Shown in pieces: positions 17,920 through 28,458 of a stretch of 64,000 bases of DNA; the first letter of the stretch is position 1; every line of letters begins with the position of its first letter. A program made the position numbers and the translations under genes. The notes under the pieces were generated by a model. It ran no database searches and was not told where the DNA came from. It saw nothing but the letters and a program-made list of their open reading frames with translations. The DNA comes from Methanobacteriota archaeon (GTDB lineage: Archaea > Halobacteriota > Methanomicrobia > Methanomicrobiales > Methanoculleaceae). The stretch covers positions 188,497-252,496 of the forward strand of contig JAENYE010000003.1 of NCBI GenBank assembly GCA_016841955.1, read 5' to 3'.

Positions 17920-19220
17920 TGGCGCCCTGGAACCCGCGCATGGAGGAGATGCCGCCCGAAGAGTTGCGGCGGCTCCAGTTCAAGCTCGTAAAATCCCTGG
18001 TATACCGGCTCTACAGCTTTAACGACTTCTACCGGCGCCGGATGAAGGAGCAGGAGGTTCACCCCGACGACATCAGGACGCTTGAGGATGTCGCGAAACT
18101 CCCGTTCATGTACAAGAGGGACCTGCGGGACGGCTACCCGGACAGGATCTTCTCCGCCGAGCAGAACGAACTGGTCAGGTACCATGTCTCCTCCGGGACG
18201 ACGGGGAAACCGACGGTCGTGGGGTATACGGAGCGCGATATCGAGAACTGGAGCGAGTCCCTGGCACGGGGGTTCTCCTCCTGCGGCCTCGCCCGGGGGG
18301 ACGTGATCCAGGTGAGTTACGGTTACGGCCTCTTCACCGGTGGCCTCGGCGCCCACTACGGCGCCGAGCGTGTCGGCGCAACCGTCCTCCCTACAAGCGT
18401 CGGGAACACCGAGCGACAGGTCGAGCTCATGCAGGACCTCCACGTCACCGCCATCGCCTGCACCCCCTCCTACCTCCTCCACATGGGGGAGGTGGCGGAG
18501 AAGATGGGCGTCTCGATCAAGAACGATACCGACCTTCGCATGGGCTTCCTCGGTGCCGAACCCTGGTCGGAGCAGATGCGGACCCGGATGGAGGACTGGC
18601 TCGGGATCCGCGCCTACGACATCTACGGGACAAGCGAGCTCTCCGGGCCGATGTTCACCGAGTGCACCGAGCAGCAGGGGATCCACGTCTGGGGCGACCT
18701 CGCGCTCGTGGAGATCGTGGACCCCGCGACCGGCGAAGTGCTCCAGCCCGGGGAACAGGGCGAGCTGACCATCACCATGCTGCAGAAAGAGGCCCTCCCC
18801 ATGGTCCGGTACAGGATAGGGGACCTCACCGCCGTCGAGGAGGGGGCCTGCGCCTGTGGCCGGACCCATCCGCGCATCGGGCGGATCCGTGGAAGGGTGG
18901 ACGACATGCTGATTATCCGGGGTATCAACGTCTTCCCGTCGCAGGTGGAGCATGCGCTGCTTGAGATCCCGGAGGTCGGCAGGCACTTCCAGATCGTCGT
19001 CGACCGGAAAGGCGCGCTCGATTCCATGCTTGTGCGGGTGGAGGTGAGCGAGGAGGCGTTCTCCGACAAGATCACCGATCTCATGGTGATCAAGAGGGCG
19101 GTGGAGCACCGCCTGCGGGGTTCGCTGAACGTGAGCGTGGACGTCGAACTGGTCGAACCGGGCTCTCTGCCGCGGTTTGAAGGCAAGTCGAAGAAGGTTG
19201 TTGACAGGAGGTCATTGTAA
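17919..19220 (+). CDS. phenylacetate-CoA ligase (PaaK) family protein, second copy
   Basis: Paralogue of the preceding gene (433 residues) with the same landmarks: S-S-G-T-T-G-K-P-T-V-V-G-Y-T, Y-G-L-F-T-G-G-L-G-A-H-Y-G-A-E, Y-G-T-S-E-L-S-G-P and a Y-R-I-G-D motif. Both end R-F-E-G-K-[AS]-K-[RK]-V-x-D-R-R, showing tandem duplication followed by divergence. Its start shares a base with the previous stop, and its stop (TAA) shares a base with the ATG of the ACT gene, so the three are translated as a unit. Substrate not determinable from sequence. Confidence 0.92.
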   Translation: MAPWNPRMEEMPPEELRRLQFKLVKSLVYRLYSFNDFYRRRMKEQEVHPDDIRTLEDVAKLPFMYKRDLRDGYPDRIFSAEQNELVRYHVSSGTTGKPTVVGYTERDIENWSESLARGFSSCGLARGDVIQVSYGYGLFTGGLGAHYGAERVGATVLPTSVGNTERQVELMQDLHVTAIACTPSYLLHMGEVAEKMGVSIKNDTDLRMGFLGAEPWSEQMRTRMEDWLGIRAYDIYGTSELSGPMFTECTEQQGIHVWGDLALVEIVDPATGEVLQPGEQGELTITMLQKEALPMVRYRIGDLTAVEEGACACGRTHPRIGRIRGRVDDMLIIRGINVFPSQVEHALLEIPEVGRHFQIVVDRKGALDSMLVRVEVSEEAFSDKITDLMVIKRAVEHRLRGSLNVSVDVELVEPGSLPRFEGKSKKVVDRRSL

Positions 19221-19651
19221 TGGAGAAGTCGTATATCGTCAAACAGATCTCGATCTTTTCGGAGAATCGCCCGGGGCGCCTCGCGGCGATCGCCGGTGCG
19301 TTGCGGGATGCGGGAATCAACATATTTGCGTTCAGTATCGCCGAGGCGGACGGGTTCGGGGTAGTCCGCGCGCTCGTCGACCGGCCTGACGATGCCCACC
19401 GGACGCTGACCGATCTCGGGTTCCGCGTCTCGTTCACCGATGTCATCGGCGTGAAGATGCGTGATGAGCCCGGCGGCCTCTCGGATATCGCGTCGATCCT
19501 CGGGGATGCCGGGATCAACATCGAGTATGCCTATGCCTACTCAGGCAAGGACGGGGCGGTCCTGATCCTGCGCGTGGACCAGGTCGAGGACGCCATCCGC
19601 CAGATCCTCGGCCGCGGCGGAGAACTCCTCAAGGCATCCCTCTCGCGATAA
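19220..19651 (+). CDS. tandem ACT-domain protein
   Basis: Protein of 143 residues made of two ACT folds: residues 5-70 (Q-I-S-I-F-S-E-N-R-P-G-R-L-A-A-I) and 74-135 (G-V-K-M-R-D-E-P-G-G-L-S-D-I). Each keeps the P-G-x-L ligand-binding turn and the D-A-G-I-N-I strand. ACT domains bind amino acids allosterically. Coupling to the two PaaK ligases suggests it senses an aromatic or branched amino acid for that pathway, which is inference from context. Confidence 0.9.
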   Translation: MEKSYIVKQISIFSENRPGRLAAIAGALRDAGINIFAFSIAEADGFGVVRALVDRPDDAHRTLTDLGFRVSFTDVIGVKMRDEPGGLSDIASILGDAGINIEYAYAYSGKDGAVLILRVDQVEDAIRQILGRGGELLKASLSR

Positions 19652-19658
19652 CCCCGGG

Positions 19659-20036
19659 TCAGACCGGAGCCCGGGGCTCTCCCGGGTCCTCGTGCTCTCC
19701 GGCCTCGTCTTTGCGGAACATGTGAACCCTTCCCGTGACGCGCCGGATCGGGAGGACAAAAGCCAGGCCCATCCCCGGTTGGTCCAGTTCTGCGGCGGCG
19801 ACGATCGCCTCAAGCACCGCATCGGTTCGGGCGGCGGCGACGACCGTCAGGATGATCTCTTTCTCGGGCTCAATGGCGATCCCGAGAAGGGTCTTTACCT
19901 CATGAATACCGGTCCCGCGGCCGAGAAGGATGGTCCCTCCCTCGGCCCCGGCGCCGCGGGCCGCCGTAAGCACCGGCTCGGACCAGCCCCGTTTTACAAT
20001 CGTGACAATCAGTTCGTTATCGTACCCGTTACTCAC
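19659..20036 (-). CDS. PII-like signalling protein linked to DUF1538
   Basis: A 125-residue member of the GlnB/PII-like superfamily: I-V-T-I-V-K-R-G-W-S at the first strand, G-G-T-I-L-L-G-R-G in place of a classical T-loop start, and E-K-E-I-I-L-T-V-V in the central strand. It lacks the K-G-x-x-x-x-[FY]-R-G T-loop seen in the two GlnK proteins of this window, so it is not a standard nitrogen sensor. The start overlaps the upstream DUF1538 stop by four bases. It probably regulates the two membrane proteins encoded with it. Confidence 0.8.
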   Translation of the reverse strand: MSNGYDNELIVTIVKRGWSEPVLTAARGAGAEGGTILLGRGTGIHEVKTLLGIAIEPEKEIILTVVAAARTDAVLEAIVAAAELDQPGMGLAFVLPIRRVTGRVHMFRKDEAGEHEDPGEPRAPV

Positions 20037-20755
20037 GTATCTTCACCTCGTGTTCTCCGGTAGAGGATGCCGAGCATCAGCACCGAGAGGATGGGTGCAA
20101 GCGCTATCAGCGCGATCAGCCCGAAACCGTCCACGACGGGGTTGCGGCCCTCGATCCCCGCCGCAACCCCGACGGCAAGGGAGAGGAGGAAGGTGACCGC
20201 CATCGGGCCGGTGGCGACACCTCCTGAGTCGAACGCTACCCCGACAAACTCTCCGTCCGAGAAGTTGAGCAGGATGATGGCAAGGAGATAGCCGGGGATG
20301 AGGAAGTACAGCAGCGGGATCCCGTAGACGAGGCGGGCCATCCCGAGTGCTACGGAGACGGCGACACCAAGGGAGAGGCTGTAGAGGATCAGGGATTCCC
20401 CGATGGAACCGCCCGACGACTCCTCGACCTGATAACAGAGAATCCGGACGGCAGGCTCCGCGTAGGTGGCAAGAAATCCCAGGAAAAATCCGAATGGAAT
20501 CAGCAGCCACTGCTGGTCGAATGTAGCGACGGCCTCCCCGATCTCCCGGCCCGCCGGGAGGAACGCGACATTGACGCCCTGGAGAAGGAGGACCATGCCG
20601 AGGAACGCAAACAGGATGCCTCTGACCAGGTTCACGATGTAGACCCGGGGGAGTTTCAGGTAGAAGAACTGGAACACCAGGAAGAAGGCCAGCAGGGGGA
20701 GGAGCGCCAGTGAGACCTCGATGATGATCCTGTCCACGCCGTCGAGGAGCGCCAT
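20033..20755 (-). CDS. DUF1538 membrane protein, second of pair
   Basis: Hydrophobic protein of 240 residues with about six to seven transmembrane segments. It carries the DUF1538 landmarks A-E-P-A-V-R-I-L and V-A-F-D-S-G-G-V-A-T-G-P-M-A-V, and G-F-G-L-I-A-L near the C-terminus. DUF1538 pairs have been reported as two-subunit Na+(Li+,K+)/H+ antiporters (UmpAB in Halomonas); I recall this from memory. It lies five bases after its paralogue and overlaps the PII-like gene, so the three form an operon read 21453 to 19659. Confidence 0.87.
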   Translation of the reverse strand: MALLDGVDRIIIEVSLALLPLLAFFLVFQFFYLKLPRVYIVNLVRGILFAFLGMVLLLQGVNVAFLPAGREIGEAVATFDQQWLLIPFGFFLGFLATYAEPAVRILCYQVEESSGGSIGESLILYSLSLGVAVSVALGMARLVYGIPLLYFLIPGYLLAIILLNFSDGEFVGVAFDSGGVATGPMAVTFLLSLAVGVAAGIEGRNPVVDGFGLIALIALAPILSVLMLGILYRRTRGEDT

Positions 20756-20760
20756 CGCGA

Positions 20761-21453
20761 TCAGGAGTAAATCACCCCCATCACCATGACGCCGAGGATG
20801 GGCCCGATCGAAGCGAGGCCGATCAGCCCGAAGCCGTCCGTGAGGGCCGAACGCCCGGCAAGAACCTTACTGACACCGGCCCCGAGCGCCAGGATGACCG
20901 GGACCGTCAGCGGTCCGGTCGTCACGCCACCTGCATCGAACGCGACGGCAAGGAAATCCGGGGGAGTAAAAAGTGCAAGGAGGAGGACGGCTCCGTATCC
21001 GGCTGCAAAGAGATAGGCGATCGGGACGCCGAAGATGATCCGGAGGACGGCCACGACGGCAAAGAACCCGACACCGACACCGATAACGATGATCAGGGGT
21101 TCCTGCGTGATGCCGCCTCCGGAGACGATATCGACCATGCCTGAAAGGACACGGACGTCGGGTTCCGCCACGGTGGCAAAGAACCCGAAGAGGAACACTC
21201 CGAGGACGACCAGAGCGAGCGAGCCCCGGGCGGGGAGTTCGGACCCTATAGCCTCGCCGATGGGGAGGAGACCGGATTTTACGCCGGAGAGAAAGAGCGC
21301 GATCCCGAGAACGACCATACCGCTGCCGAGCAGGAACTGGAGGACGGCAGATGGCGGGGATCCGAGGACGCCGATCTCCAGGGCGACAATGACGAGGATG
21401 ATGGGGAGGACTGCCCGAAGAACATCGAAGATCGTTTCTCTGATATGCTGCAT
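20761..21453 (-). CDS. DUF1538 membrane protein, first of pair
   Basis: Paralogue of the following gene (230 residues), with the same A-E-P-D-V-R-V-L and A-F-D-A-G-G-V-T-T-G-P-L-T-V motifs and the G-F-G-L-I-G-L ending. First gene of a three-gene unit with a second DUF1538 and a PII-like protein. The paired architecture suggests a two-subunit transporter whose activity is set by the PII-like partner. Start ATG 21453 (M-Q-H-I-R-E-T) precedes the first hydrophobic helix by about a dozen residues. Confidence 0.87.
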   Translation of the reverse strand: MQHIRETIFDVLRAVLPIILVIVALEIGVLGSPPSAVLQFLLGSGMVVLGIALFLSGVKSGLLPIGEAIGSELPARGSLALVVLGVFLFGFFATVAEPDVRVLSGMVDIVSGGGITQEPLIIVIGVGVGFFAVVAVLRIIFGVPIAYLFAAGYGAVLLLALFTPPDFLAVAFDAGGVTTGPLTVPVILALGAGVSKVLAGRSALTDGFGLIGLASIGPILGVMVMGVIYS

Positions 21454-21528
21454 CCGGATACGCTCCTCCCCGGATGCCGGGGATCAGTTACTCTGTCGCA
21501 AACGCAGATAAAGACAGGTGCCCGCCGG

Positions 21529-22818
21529 TCAGTGCCGTTTCTCCCATTTCAGGAGTTCCGAGACCTCCGAGAGCGTTCGACCGCGCCGGATCTCCTCGCG
21601 GAGCCGTTCTTCGGTCTTTTTGACCTCCGTCGCCCGGCGTGCGACCTCGTAGGCCCGCTCCCGGGGGACCACCACGACACCGCTCTCGTCGGCGACAATC
21701 CAGTCTCCCGGCCGCACCTCCTGTCCGCAGCAGACGATCTCGGTGTTGATCTCCCCAAGACCCTTGGGCTCCCCGGCGTTCGGGACGGTCGCCGTAGCGA
21801 AGACCGGAAACCCCATCTCCCGGATATCGTCCACATCCCGGGCCGCTCCGTCGATCACGACGCCCGCGACCCCCCGGTTCCGGGCGGAATGCGTGGCAAG
21901 TTCCCCCCAGGGCGCGATGTCACTCCTCCCGTCGTTGCTGATGACGAGGACGTCTCCCGGCCCGGCAACGTCAATCGCCTCGACGGGTTTTGCCCAGTCT
22001 CCGGCGACGGTCCGGACCGTCACCGCCGGGCCGACCGCCTTGACCCGGCCGCAGAGGGAAACAATGCCTGTCATCGCCCCTTTCCGGTGCATGGCGTCGG
22101 TGACGTTCGGTGCGGAGACCGCCTCGAAGAGGCGGCGGGTGATGGCGTTCGGGCTCTCCTCCTCCCGCGGCCGGACTTCCGGCCGGTCGATAGCGTCCCT
22201 GACCCGCCGTGCCGCCCCGGTCACGTCGGCGGCCTTGACGATGTTGCCCCCAACAATGACGATCGAAGCCCCGGCGGCGACCGCCTCGGATGCGGTCTCT
22301 GCGTCGAGCCCACCCGCGACGGCGATCGGGATGCCTACCTCCCCGGCAAGGCGGCGGAGGAGGTCGAGCGAAGACCTGCCGATCATCTGCTGGTCGATGC
22401 CTACGTGGGCGTTGATGTAGTCGATGCCGAGCGCCGCAAGTTCCCGCGACCGGGAGACGGGGTCGCCGACGTTGATGAGGTCGGCCATGATGCGGACGCC
22501 GTACTTGCGGCCCGAGCGAACCGCCTCGGCGATCACGGCATCATCGGCATCGGCGAGGATGCAGACGATGCCGGCACCGGACTTCGCCGCCATCTCCACC
22601 TCGACTGCCCCGGTGTCGGCGATTTTCATGTCCGCCACGATCTCGTGCCCGGGGAAGCGTTCCCGGAGCATCCGCACGGCCTGCATCCCCTCGCTCTTGA
22701 TCAGGGGCGTCCCGGCCTCAATCCAGTCCGCACCGCCACGGACCGCCTCATCTGCGATCTCAACCGCACGATCGAGCTCGAGGAGATCGAGCGCCACCTG
22801 GAGAGTAGGCGTTGCCAT
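21529..22818 (-). CDS. 3-hexulose-6-phosphate synthase / RraA-like fusion
   Basis: Residues 1 to about 210 are a TIM-barrel [21 protein letters not shown] with the catalytic Asp/Lys/Asp, and A-V-A-G-G-L. HPS works with PHI in the reverse ribulose-monophosphate route that makes ribulose-5-phosphate and formaldehyde from fructose-6-phosphate in archaea lacking the pentose-phosphate pathway. Residues from about 222 to 400 are an RraA/HMG-aldolase-like domain ([18 protein letters not shown]). This fused form is widespread in methanogens and the second domain's role is unclear. The PHI partner is at 56354-56971. The start codon lies inside a palindrome. Confidence 0.93.
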   Translation of the reverse strand: MATPTLQVALDLLELDRAVEIADEAVRGGADWIEAGTPLIKSEGMQAVRMLRERFPGHEIVADMKIADTGAVEVEMAAKSGAGIVCILADADDAVIAEAVRSGRKYGVRIMADLINVGDPVSRSRELAALGIDYINAHVGIDQQMIGRSSLDLLRRLAGEVGIPIAVAGGLDAETASEAVAAGASIVIVGGNIVKAADVTGAARRVRDAIDRPEVRPREEESPNAITRRLFEAVSAPNVTDAMHRKGAMTGIVSLCGRVKAVGPAVTVRTVAGDWAKPVEAIDVAGPGDVLVISNDGRSDIAPWGELATHSARNRGVAGVVIDGAARDVDDIREMGFPVFATATVPNAGEPKGLGEINTEIVCCGQEVRPGDWIVADESGVVVVPRERAYEVARRATEVKKTEERLREEIRRGRTLSEVSELLKWEKRH

Positions 22819-22835
22819 ACAGTACAGTATGGCAA
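22812..22835. promoter_or_regulatory. 24-base palindrome over the start codon of the HPS/RraA gene
   Basis: TTGCCATAC (22812-22820) and GTATGGCAA (22827-22835) are perfect inverted repeats around a 6-base spacer. The minus-strand ATG (22818-22816) lies inside the first arm. A TATA-like ATAAATATAATCC (minus strand, 22837-22849) is immediately upstream, which places the transcription start near the palindrome and implies a nearly leaderless message. Typical position for a repressor operator. Confidence 0.7.
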
Positions 22836-22979
22836 GGATTATATTTATGGGGTGCCGGGCTGGGGAAACTTATATGCCATGAGATGCTCGAAGTGACCGG
22901 CGCCTACGCCTGCCCGTATCATGCCCCGGGAAAGGGCGGGAAACAGGCGGCCGTATCGGCGGCACGGATGTGATGATGG

Positions 22980-23942
22980 ATGGTCGAAATTGGCTATAAG
23001 CTGGCCTGCGAGGAGCACGGCCCTCTTGACCTGGTCTGCAACGCCCGCCTGGCGGAGGATGCCGGCTTTGCGTTTGCCATGATATCGGATCACTACCACC
23101 CCTGGACGACCCGGCAGGGGCAGAGCCCGTTCGTCTGGAGCGTGATCGGCGGCATCTCCCAGGCGACGGCGGACCTCCGGCTGGTGACGGGTGTCACCTG
23201 CCCGACGATACGGATACACCCCGGCATCATCGCCCAGGCTGCGGCAACCGCCGCCGTGATGATGCCGGGACGGTTTGTCCTGGGCCTCGGGTCGGGCGAG
23301 AACCTTAACGAGCACATTTTCGGTGACCGCTGGCCCCCGGCGCCGGTACGGATAGAGATGCTCGAGGAGGCGGTGGAGGTGATCAGGCTGCTCTGGAAGG
23401 GCGGCATGCAGGACTACTACGGTTCCTTCTACACCCTGGAGAACGCGCAGGTCTTCTCGCTCCCGGAAAAACTCCCCCCGATTTATATCGCGTCCGAAGG
23501 CCCGATCAGCGCTTCCATGGCCGCGCGGGCCGGTGACGGGTTCATCAACCCGGGCAGCAACGCGGAGGAGAACCTCATCATCTTCCGGGACTCCGGGGGC
23601 GGCGATAAACCGGCATACGTCGAGACTTCGGTCTGCTGGGCGGAGACCGAGGAAGTTGGGCAGGCGACCGCCTACGAGCAATGGCCCACCGCAGCAAACA
23701 AAGGGGAACTCAACAGGCTTCTTCCCACACCGACACACTGCGAGCAGGTGGCGAAGATGGTGACACCGGAGGATGTGGCGAAGCACGTAGTCTGCGGTCC
23801 GGACCCGGAGGCGCATATTAAAAAGATCGAAGAGGGGATCCGAATGGGATTCGATCACATTGTTATTCACCAGATCGGGCATCAGCAGCAGGACTTCATG
23901 GAGTTCTATAGAGACGAAATTCTACCGGGTTTCATGGACTGA
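22980..23942 (+). CDS. F420-dependent LLM-class oxidoreductase, FGD-like
   Basis: Bacterial-luciferase-fold enzyme of 320 residues that uses coenzyme F420. S-D-H-Y-H-P-W (36-42) matches the active-site His/Trp segment of F420-dependent glucose-6-phosphate and alcohol dehydrogenases, and G-S-G-E-N-L-N-E-H supplies the active-site Glu. G-Q-S-P-F-V-W-S-V is also characteristic. Despite the family name, methanogens are not known to oxidise glucose-6-phosphate this way; a secondary alcohol or other hydride donor is as likely. ATG 22980 gives the standard N-terminal strand. It is divergent from the HPS/RraA gene. Confidence 0.88.
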   Translation: MVEIGYKLACEEHGPLDLVCNARLAEDAGFAFAMISDHYHPWTTRQGQSPFVWSVIGGISQATADLRLVTGVTCPTIRIHPGIIAQAAATAAVMMPGRFVLGLGSGENLNEHIFGDRWPPAPVRIEMLEEAVEVIRLLWKGGMQDYYGSFYTLENAQVFSLPEKLPPIYIASEGPISASMAARAGDGFINPGSNAEENLIIFRDSGGGDKPAYVETSVCWAETEEVGQATAYEQWPTAANKGELNRLLPTPTHCEQVAKMVTPEDVAKHVVCGPDPEAHIKKIEEGIRMGFDHIVIHQIGHQQQDFMEFYRDEILPGFMD

Positions 23943-24240
23943 TGGGAGCCTTGAAGATACGCACACGACAATAAGAGTTGAGAGCGGCCTCGTTTCCGGG
24001 TGCAGGAGGGGCTTGAGAATACCCCGGCTGGCGAAAGAGATCCGCCTCTTGGATACGCACTCACCGACCGCTTTCACTCCCGGATCGCCGGGCAGGGAGC
24101 GCAAAATCGAGGCCGCTGCGCCTCGCGACCGCAGTGCAGCCCTGCTGCGAACCGATCAGAAGGATGAGGTTCGCGCCGCCCTTGTAAAAAGCATCAGGTT
24201 GCTGTCGACCCCACGAAGACCCGGGGCGGGAAAAAGAGGG

Positions 24241-25786
<1,546 letters not shown>

Positions 25787-26212
25787 GCTCCTTCCTCCTG
25801 ATGACAGATGGCATCCGCTACCGGCTTTGCTGTGCCTTTTTCGGGACATCTCGAACTCTTCACAAATCGGGACGAGACAAACGGCCTTGTCTCTTCACCC
25901 GGCTGGTGATCGCACAAGATGTCTCTACTGGACCTCGAACGGACGGCTCTCCTGTGCGACAGTATACGGGGACGCTATACCGCCATCTGTTAGAAGGAAG
26001 TTGCCTTCCACATGATTTAAGCATTTCTAATACTCAGACTCGCTCGTCGAGGGTGAAAAAGACTTGAGGGCGCTGGCAGCTCCAAAAGGCAGGGAGTAAA
26101 GGCCCCTGTCCGCACCAGGCGGCACGCCTGAGAGAGTGCGGGGCGGCCCACCTGCGGCGCCGGCTCGCATCAGATCAGGAGCGGAGTCTGTTGGGAGGTA
26201 AGGAGGAGAGGA
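25787..26212. other. intergenic region between the two amt-glnK operons
   Basis: Holds the amt copy 1 promoter and operator at about 25996-26035 on the side of the upstream glnK, plus about 200 bases of leader with no credible gene. The part near 26068-26200 contains no structure I can assign. Confidence 0.45.
25996..26009. promoter_or_regulatory. NrpR-type nitrogen operator upstream of amt copy 1
   Basis: GGAAGTTGCCTTCC fits the NrpR consensus GGAA-N6-TTCC described for methanogen nitrogen genes. On the minus strand it lies just downstream of a TATA-like GCTTAAATC (about 26016-26024), where a bound repressor would block transcription start. The same 14 bases recur upstream of amt copy 2. 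Confidence 0.8.
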
Positions 26213-26551
26213 TTATTGGTCGACCAGATCGATCTCATCGGTCCGCACCTTGCACATGGTCTCGATGGGCATCACGAAGATCCGGCCATCCCCGAATTTT
26301 CCGGTCCGCCCATTCTCCCGGATGATCCGGATGACCTCATCCACCTCTGCACTCCTGACCACCATTTCGATCTTCATCTTGGGGATGAGATCGACCGGCA
26401 CCGTCTTGCCCCTGAACTGGAGCGAGATCCCCTTCTGTGCCCCACGTCCCCGCACTTCGCTGATAGTCATACCATAGATACCGCTTGCCTCAAGGGCCAA
26501 CTTTACCGAATCAAACATCTCAGGCCTGATAATTGCCGTAACCATCTTCAT
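26213..26551 (-). CDS. glnK: PII nitrogen regulatory protein GlnK, copy 2
   Basis: Second GlnK of 112 residues, same length and layout as copy 1 (about two-thirds identical by eye). It has R-G-R-G-A-Q-K-G-I, then L-Q-F-R-G-K-T-V-P-V-D, with Val at the position of the uridylylated tyrosine, and G-D-G-R-I-F-V-M-P. ATG 26551 is preferred over GTG 26560 because GAGGTGAT lies directly before it and the length then equals copy 1. It follows amt copy 2 after 10 bases. Confidence 0.95.
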   Translation of the reverse strand: MKMVTAIIRPEMFDSVKLALEASGIYGMTISEVRGRGAQKGISLQFRGKTVPVDLIPKMKIEMVVRSAEVDEVIRIIRENGRTGKFGDGRIFVMPIETMCKVRTDEIDLVDQ

Positions 26552-26561
26552 GCCAATCACC

Positions 26562-27755
26562 TCACATCAGGGTCGATTCTCCATGCTGGGCGATATCCAG
26601 CCCGACATACTCTTCTTCCTCGCTCACCCGGAGCCCCAGTGCCGCGTCGACGACTTTGGCGAGCACGAAGGTCACGACGAAGGCATAGAGAACGACGATA
26701 GACGCATCAGCCAGCTGGATGACGAACTGACCGGGGTTTCCATAGAGCAGGCCGTCGACACCGCCGACTGCCGCAACCGCAAAGACACCGGTCGCCAGAG
26801 CGCCCCAGAAACCACCGACGCCGTGGATTGCCCAGGCGTCCAGGCTCTCATCCAGGCCCTTCCGCATCCGGAAGAGCAGGGCCCCGTAGCAGATGATGCC
26901 CGCGACCGCACCGATCGCAATTGAAGCCATTGGGTCGACGAACCCGGCCGCCGGAGTGATGGCGACAAGTCCGGCGATGGCACCGCTGATCATGCCGAGC
27001 GAGCTCGGCTTGCCGCGGACCCAGGAGGCGAATAGCCAGGCGAGAGCCCCTGCGGCCGCGGCGATCATGGTCACCACGAAGGCGTTGGCTGCCAGGCCGT
27101 TGGCCGCCAGCGCGCTGCCGGCATTGAACCCGAACCACCCGAACCACAGGAGCGCTCCTCCGAGCAAGGTCATCGGGATGTTGTGGGCCTCCATGCTGTA
27201 AGAGCCGAATCCGACGCGCTTGCCGATGACGAGCGCGAGTGCGAGCGCCGAGAATCCGGAACTGATATGGACGACCGTCCCACCCGCGAAGTCGAGGGCT
27301 CCAAGCTGTGCTGCCCAGCCCCCGCCCCACGCCCAGTGGGCGAGCGGATCGTACACCAGCGTCGTCCAGAGCAGGCCGAAGATGATGAACGAACTCAGCT
27401 TCACCCGTTCGGCGACCGCCGACGTGACGATGGCCAGAGTCAGCCCGGCAAAGACCAGCTGGAAGACCATGAAGAGCAGGTCCGGGATGCCGTCGCCGTC
27501 CATGCCGACGCCATGCAGGAAGACGTACTCGAGGTTTCCTATCAGCCCGCCGATATCAGACCCGAAGGCCAGGCTGTAACCGAAGATCACCCACTGGAGG
27601 GTGACGACGGCAAATGCAATGAACGCCAGCGCGATCATGGAGATGAAGTTCTTTCGTCGCACGAGCCCGCCGTAGAAGAGCCCAACTCCCGGCGTCATCA
27701 GCATAACCAGTGCTGTACAGATAAGGATAAACGCCGTAGCGCCGGTATCAATCAT
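26562..27755 (-). CDS. amt: ammonium transporter Amt, copy 2
   Basis: Paralogue of the other Amt (397 residues) with long identical tracts, for example around both pore histidines, and the same ending V-G-L-D-I-[AS]-Q-H-G-E-S. The main differences lie near residues 60-85 and 340-370. It is the first gene of the second amt-glnK operon and carries its own NrpR-type operator at 27804-27817. The pair arose by duplication of the whole operon including the control region. Confidence 0.96.
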   Translation of the reverse strand: MIDTGATAFILICTALVMLMTPGVGLFYGGLVRRKNFISMIALAFIAFAVVTLQWVIFGYSLAFGSDIGGLIGNLEYVFLHGVGMDGDGIPDLLFMVFQLVFAGLTLAIVTSAVAERVKLSSFIIFGLLWTTLVYDPLAHWAWGGGWAAQLGALDFAGGTVVHISSGFSALALALVIGKRVGFGSYSMEAHNIPMTLLGGALLWFGWFGFNAGSALAANGLAANAFVVTMIAAAAGALAWLFASWVRGKPSSLGMISGAIAGLVAITPAAGFVDPMASIAIGAVAGIICYGALLFRMRKGLDESLDAWAIHGVGGFWGALATGVFAVAAVGGVDGLLYGNPGQFVIQLADASIVVLYAFVVTFVLAKVVDAALGLRVSEEEEYVGLDIAQHGESTLM

Positions 27756-27803
27756 GCCCCGGCCTCCGGCTCACCCGCAAGTTGTTCTCGCCATTCATCG
27801 GAA

Positions 27804-27817
27804 GGAAGTTGCCTTCC
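27804..27817. promoter_or_regulatory. NrpR-type nitrogen operator upstream of amt copy 2
   Basis: GGAAGTTGCCTTCC, a GGAA-N6-TTCC site, lies 3 to 17 bases downstream of a minus-strand TATA element (GTTTATAAG, about 27821-27829). It is identical in sequence to the site upstream of the other amt. The divergent gene at 27901 starts 84 bases away and could share the control region. Confidence 0.82.
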
Positions 27818-27900
27818 TACGCTTATAAACATTTCCAAATGCAACGTACACAGGGGGAGGACTGATACATCCTGCGATCAAAGATCATCTGCGTGGTGCA

Positions 27901-28458
27901 ATGAGCCCGGGGAAAGACGAGACGAATACCCGCCGGGTCTGCGCCCGCCTGCGGTCGGCAAAGACCCGGGCGGAACTTGCAGATATCCTCTACCGCGAGG
28001 TCTCGGGCTACTCGCTCTTCGACCTCCAGGCGATGCGGGGAAGGGTGGAGCAGGACCTCCGGTCCGTCCCCGCCGGGTACCGGCGGCGTCTCTATCCCCG
28101 GGTGATGGAGCAGATCTTTGAGACGCACCATGCCCTCGTCTCCGCCGTCCGCCGGGGCGGCCAGGACATACAGGACGAGCCGCTCCCGGAGGAATTCCAG
28201 GAATTCTCTCGAATGGTCGAGAGGACGTGCATTGCCGGAAATGAGGAGGAGCAGCACCTCGAACTCCTCTACTTCCTCCTTGCCGCCTTCAATCTCTTCG
28301 TCCTCGACCGCCCCGCCCACCCGGTGGGCACGCCGTTTCCCGGCGGGCTCGAGGTCGAGGTCAGGGACGGGGAGTACCTCTGCCCGGTCAGGGAGAAGGC
28401 CGATGATGTCGATAACGCCCTCTGTCCATACTGCCCGGCAAAGCAGAGCGACATATAA
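27901..28458 (+). CDS. DUF2115 (UPF0305) family protein
   Basis: Protein of 185 residues matching a family seen mainly in methanogens. The C-terminal Cys motif C-P-V-R-E-K-A-D-D-V-D-N-A-L-C-P-Y-C-P-A is the family signature, with three cysteines that could bind a metal. The rest is helical and charged. Function unknown. It is divergent from amt copy 2 and may be co-regulated through the shared intergenic operator, which is inference from spacing only. Confidence 0.88.
   Translation: MSPGKDETNTRRVCARLRSAKTRAELADILYREVSGYSLFDLQAMRGRVEQDLRSVPAGYRRRLYPRVMEQIFETHHALVSAVRRGGQDIQDEPLPEEFQEFSRMVERTCIAGNEEEQHLELLYFLLAAFNLFVLDRPAHPVGTPFPGGLEVEVRDGEYLCPVREKADDVDNALCPYCPAKQSDI

Noticed and set aside
21445-22896. 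483-codon plus-strand frame opposite the HPS/RraA gene
   Set aside because: The minus strand has two clear enzyme domains; the plus translation is a shadow.
24000-24240. Possible small gene between the F420-dependent enzyme and glnK
   Set aside because: Short frames here lack start signals and motifs; the region is left unannotated.
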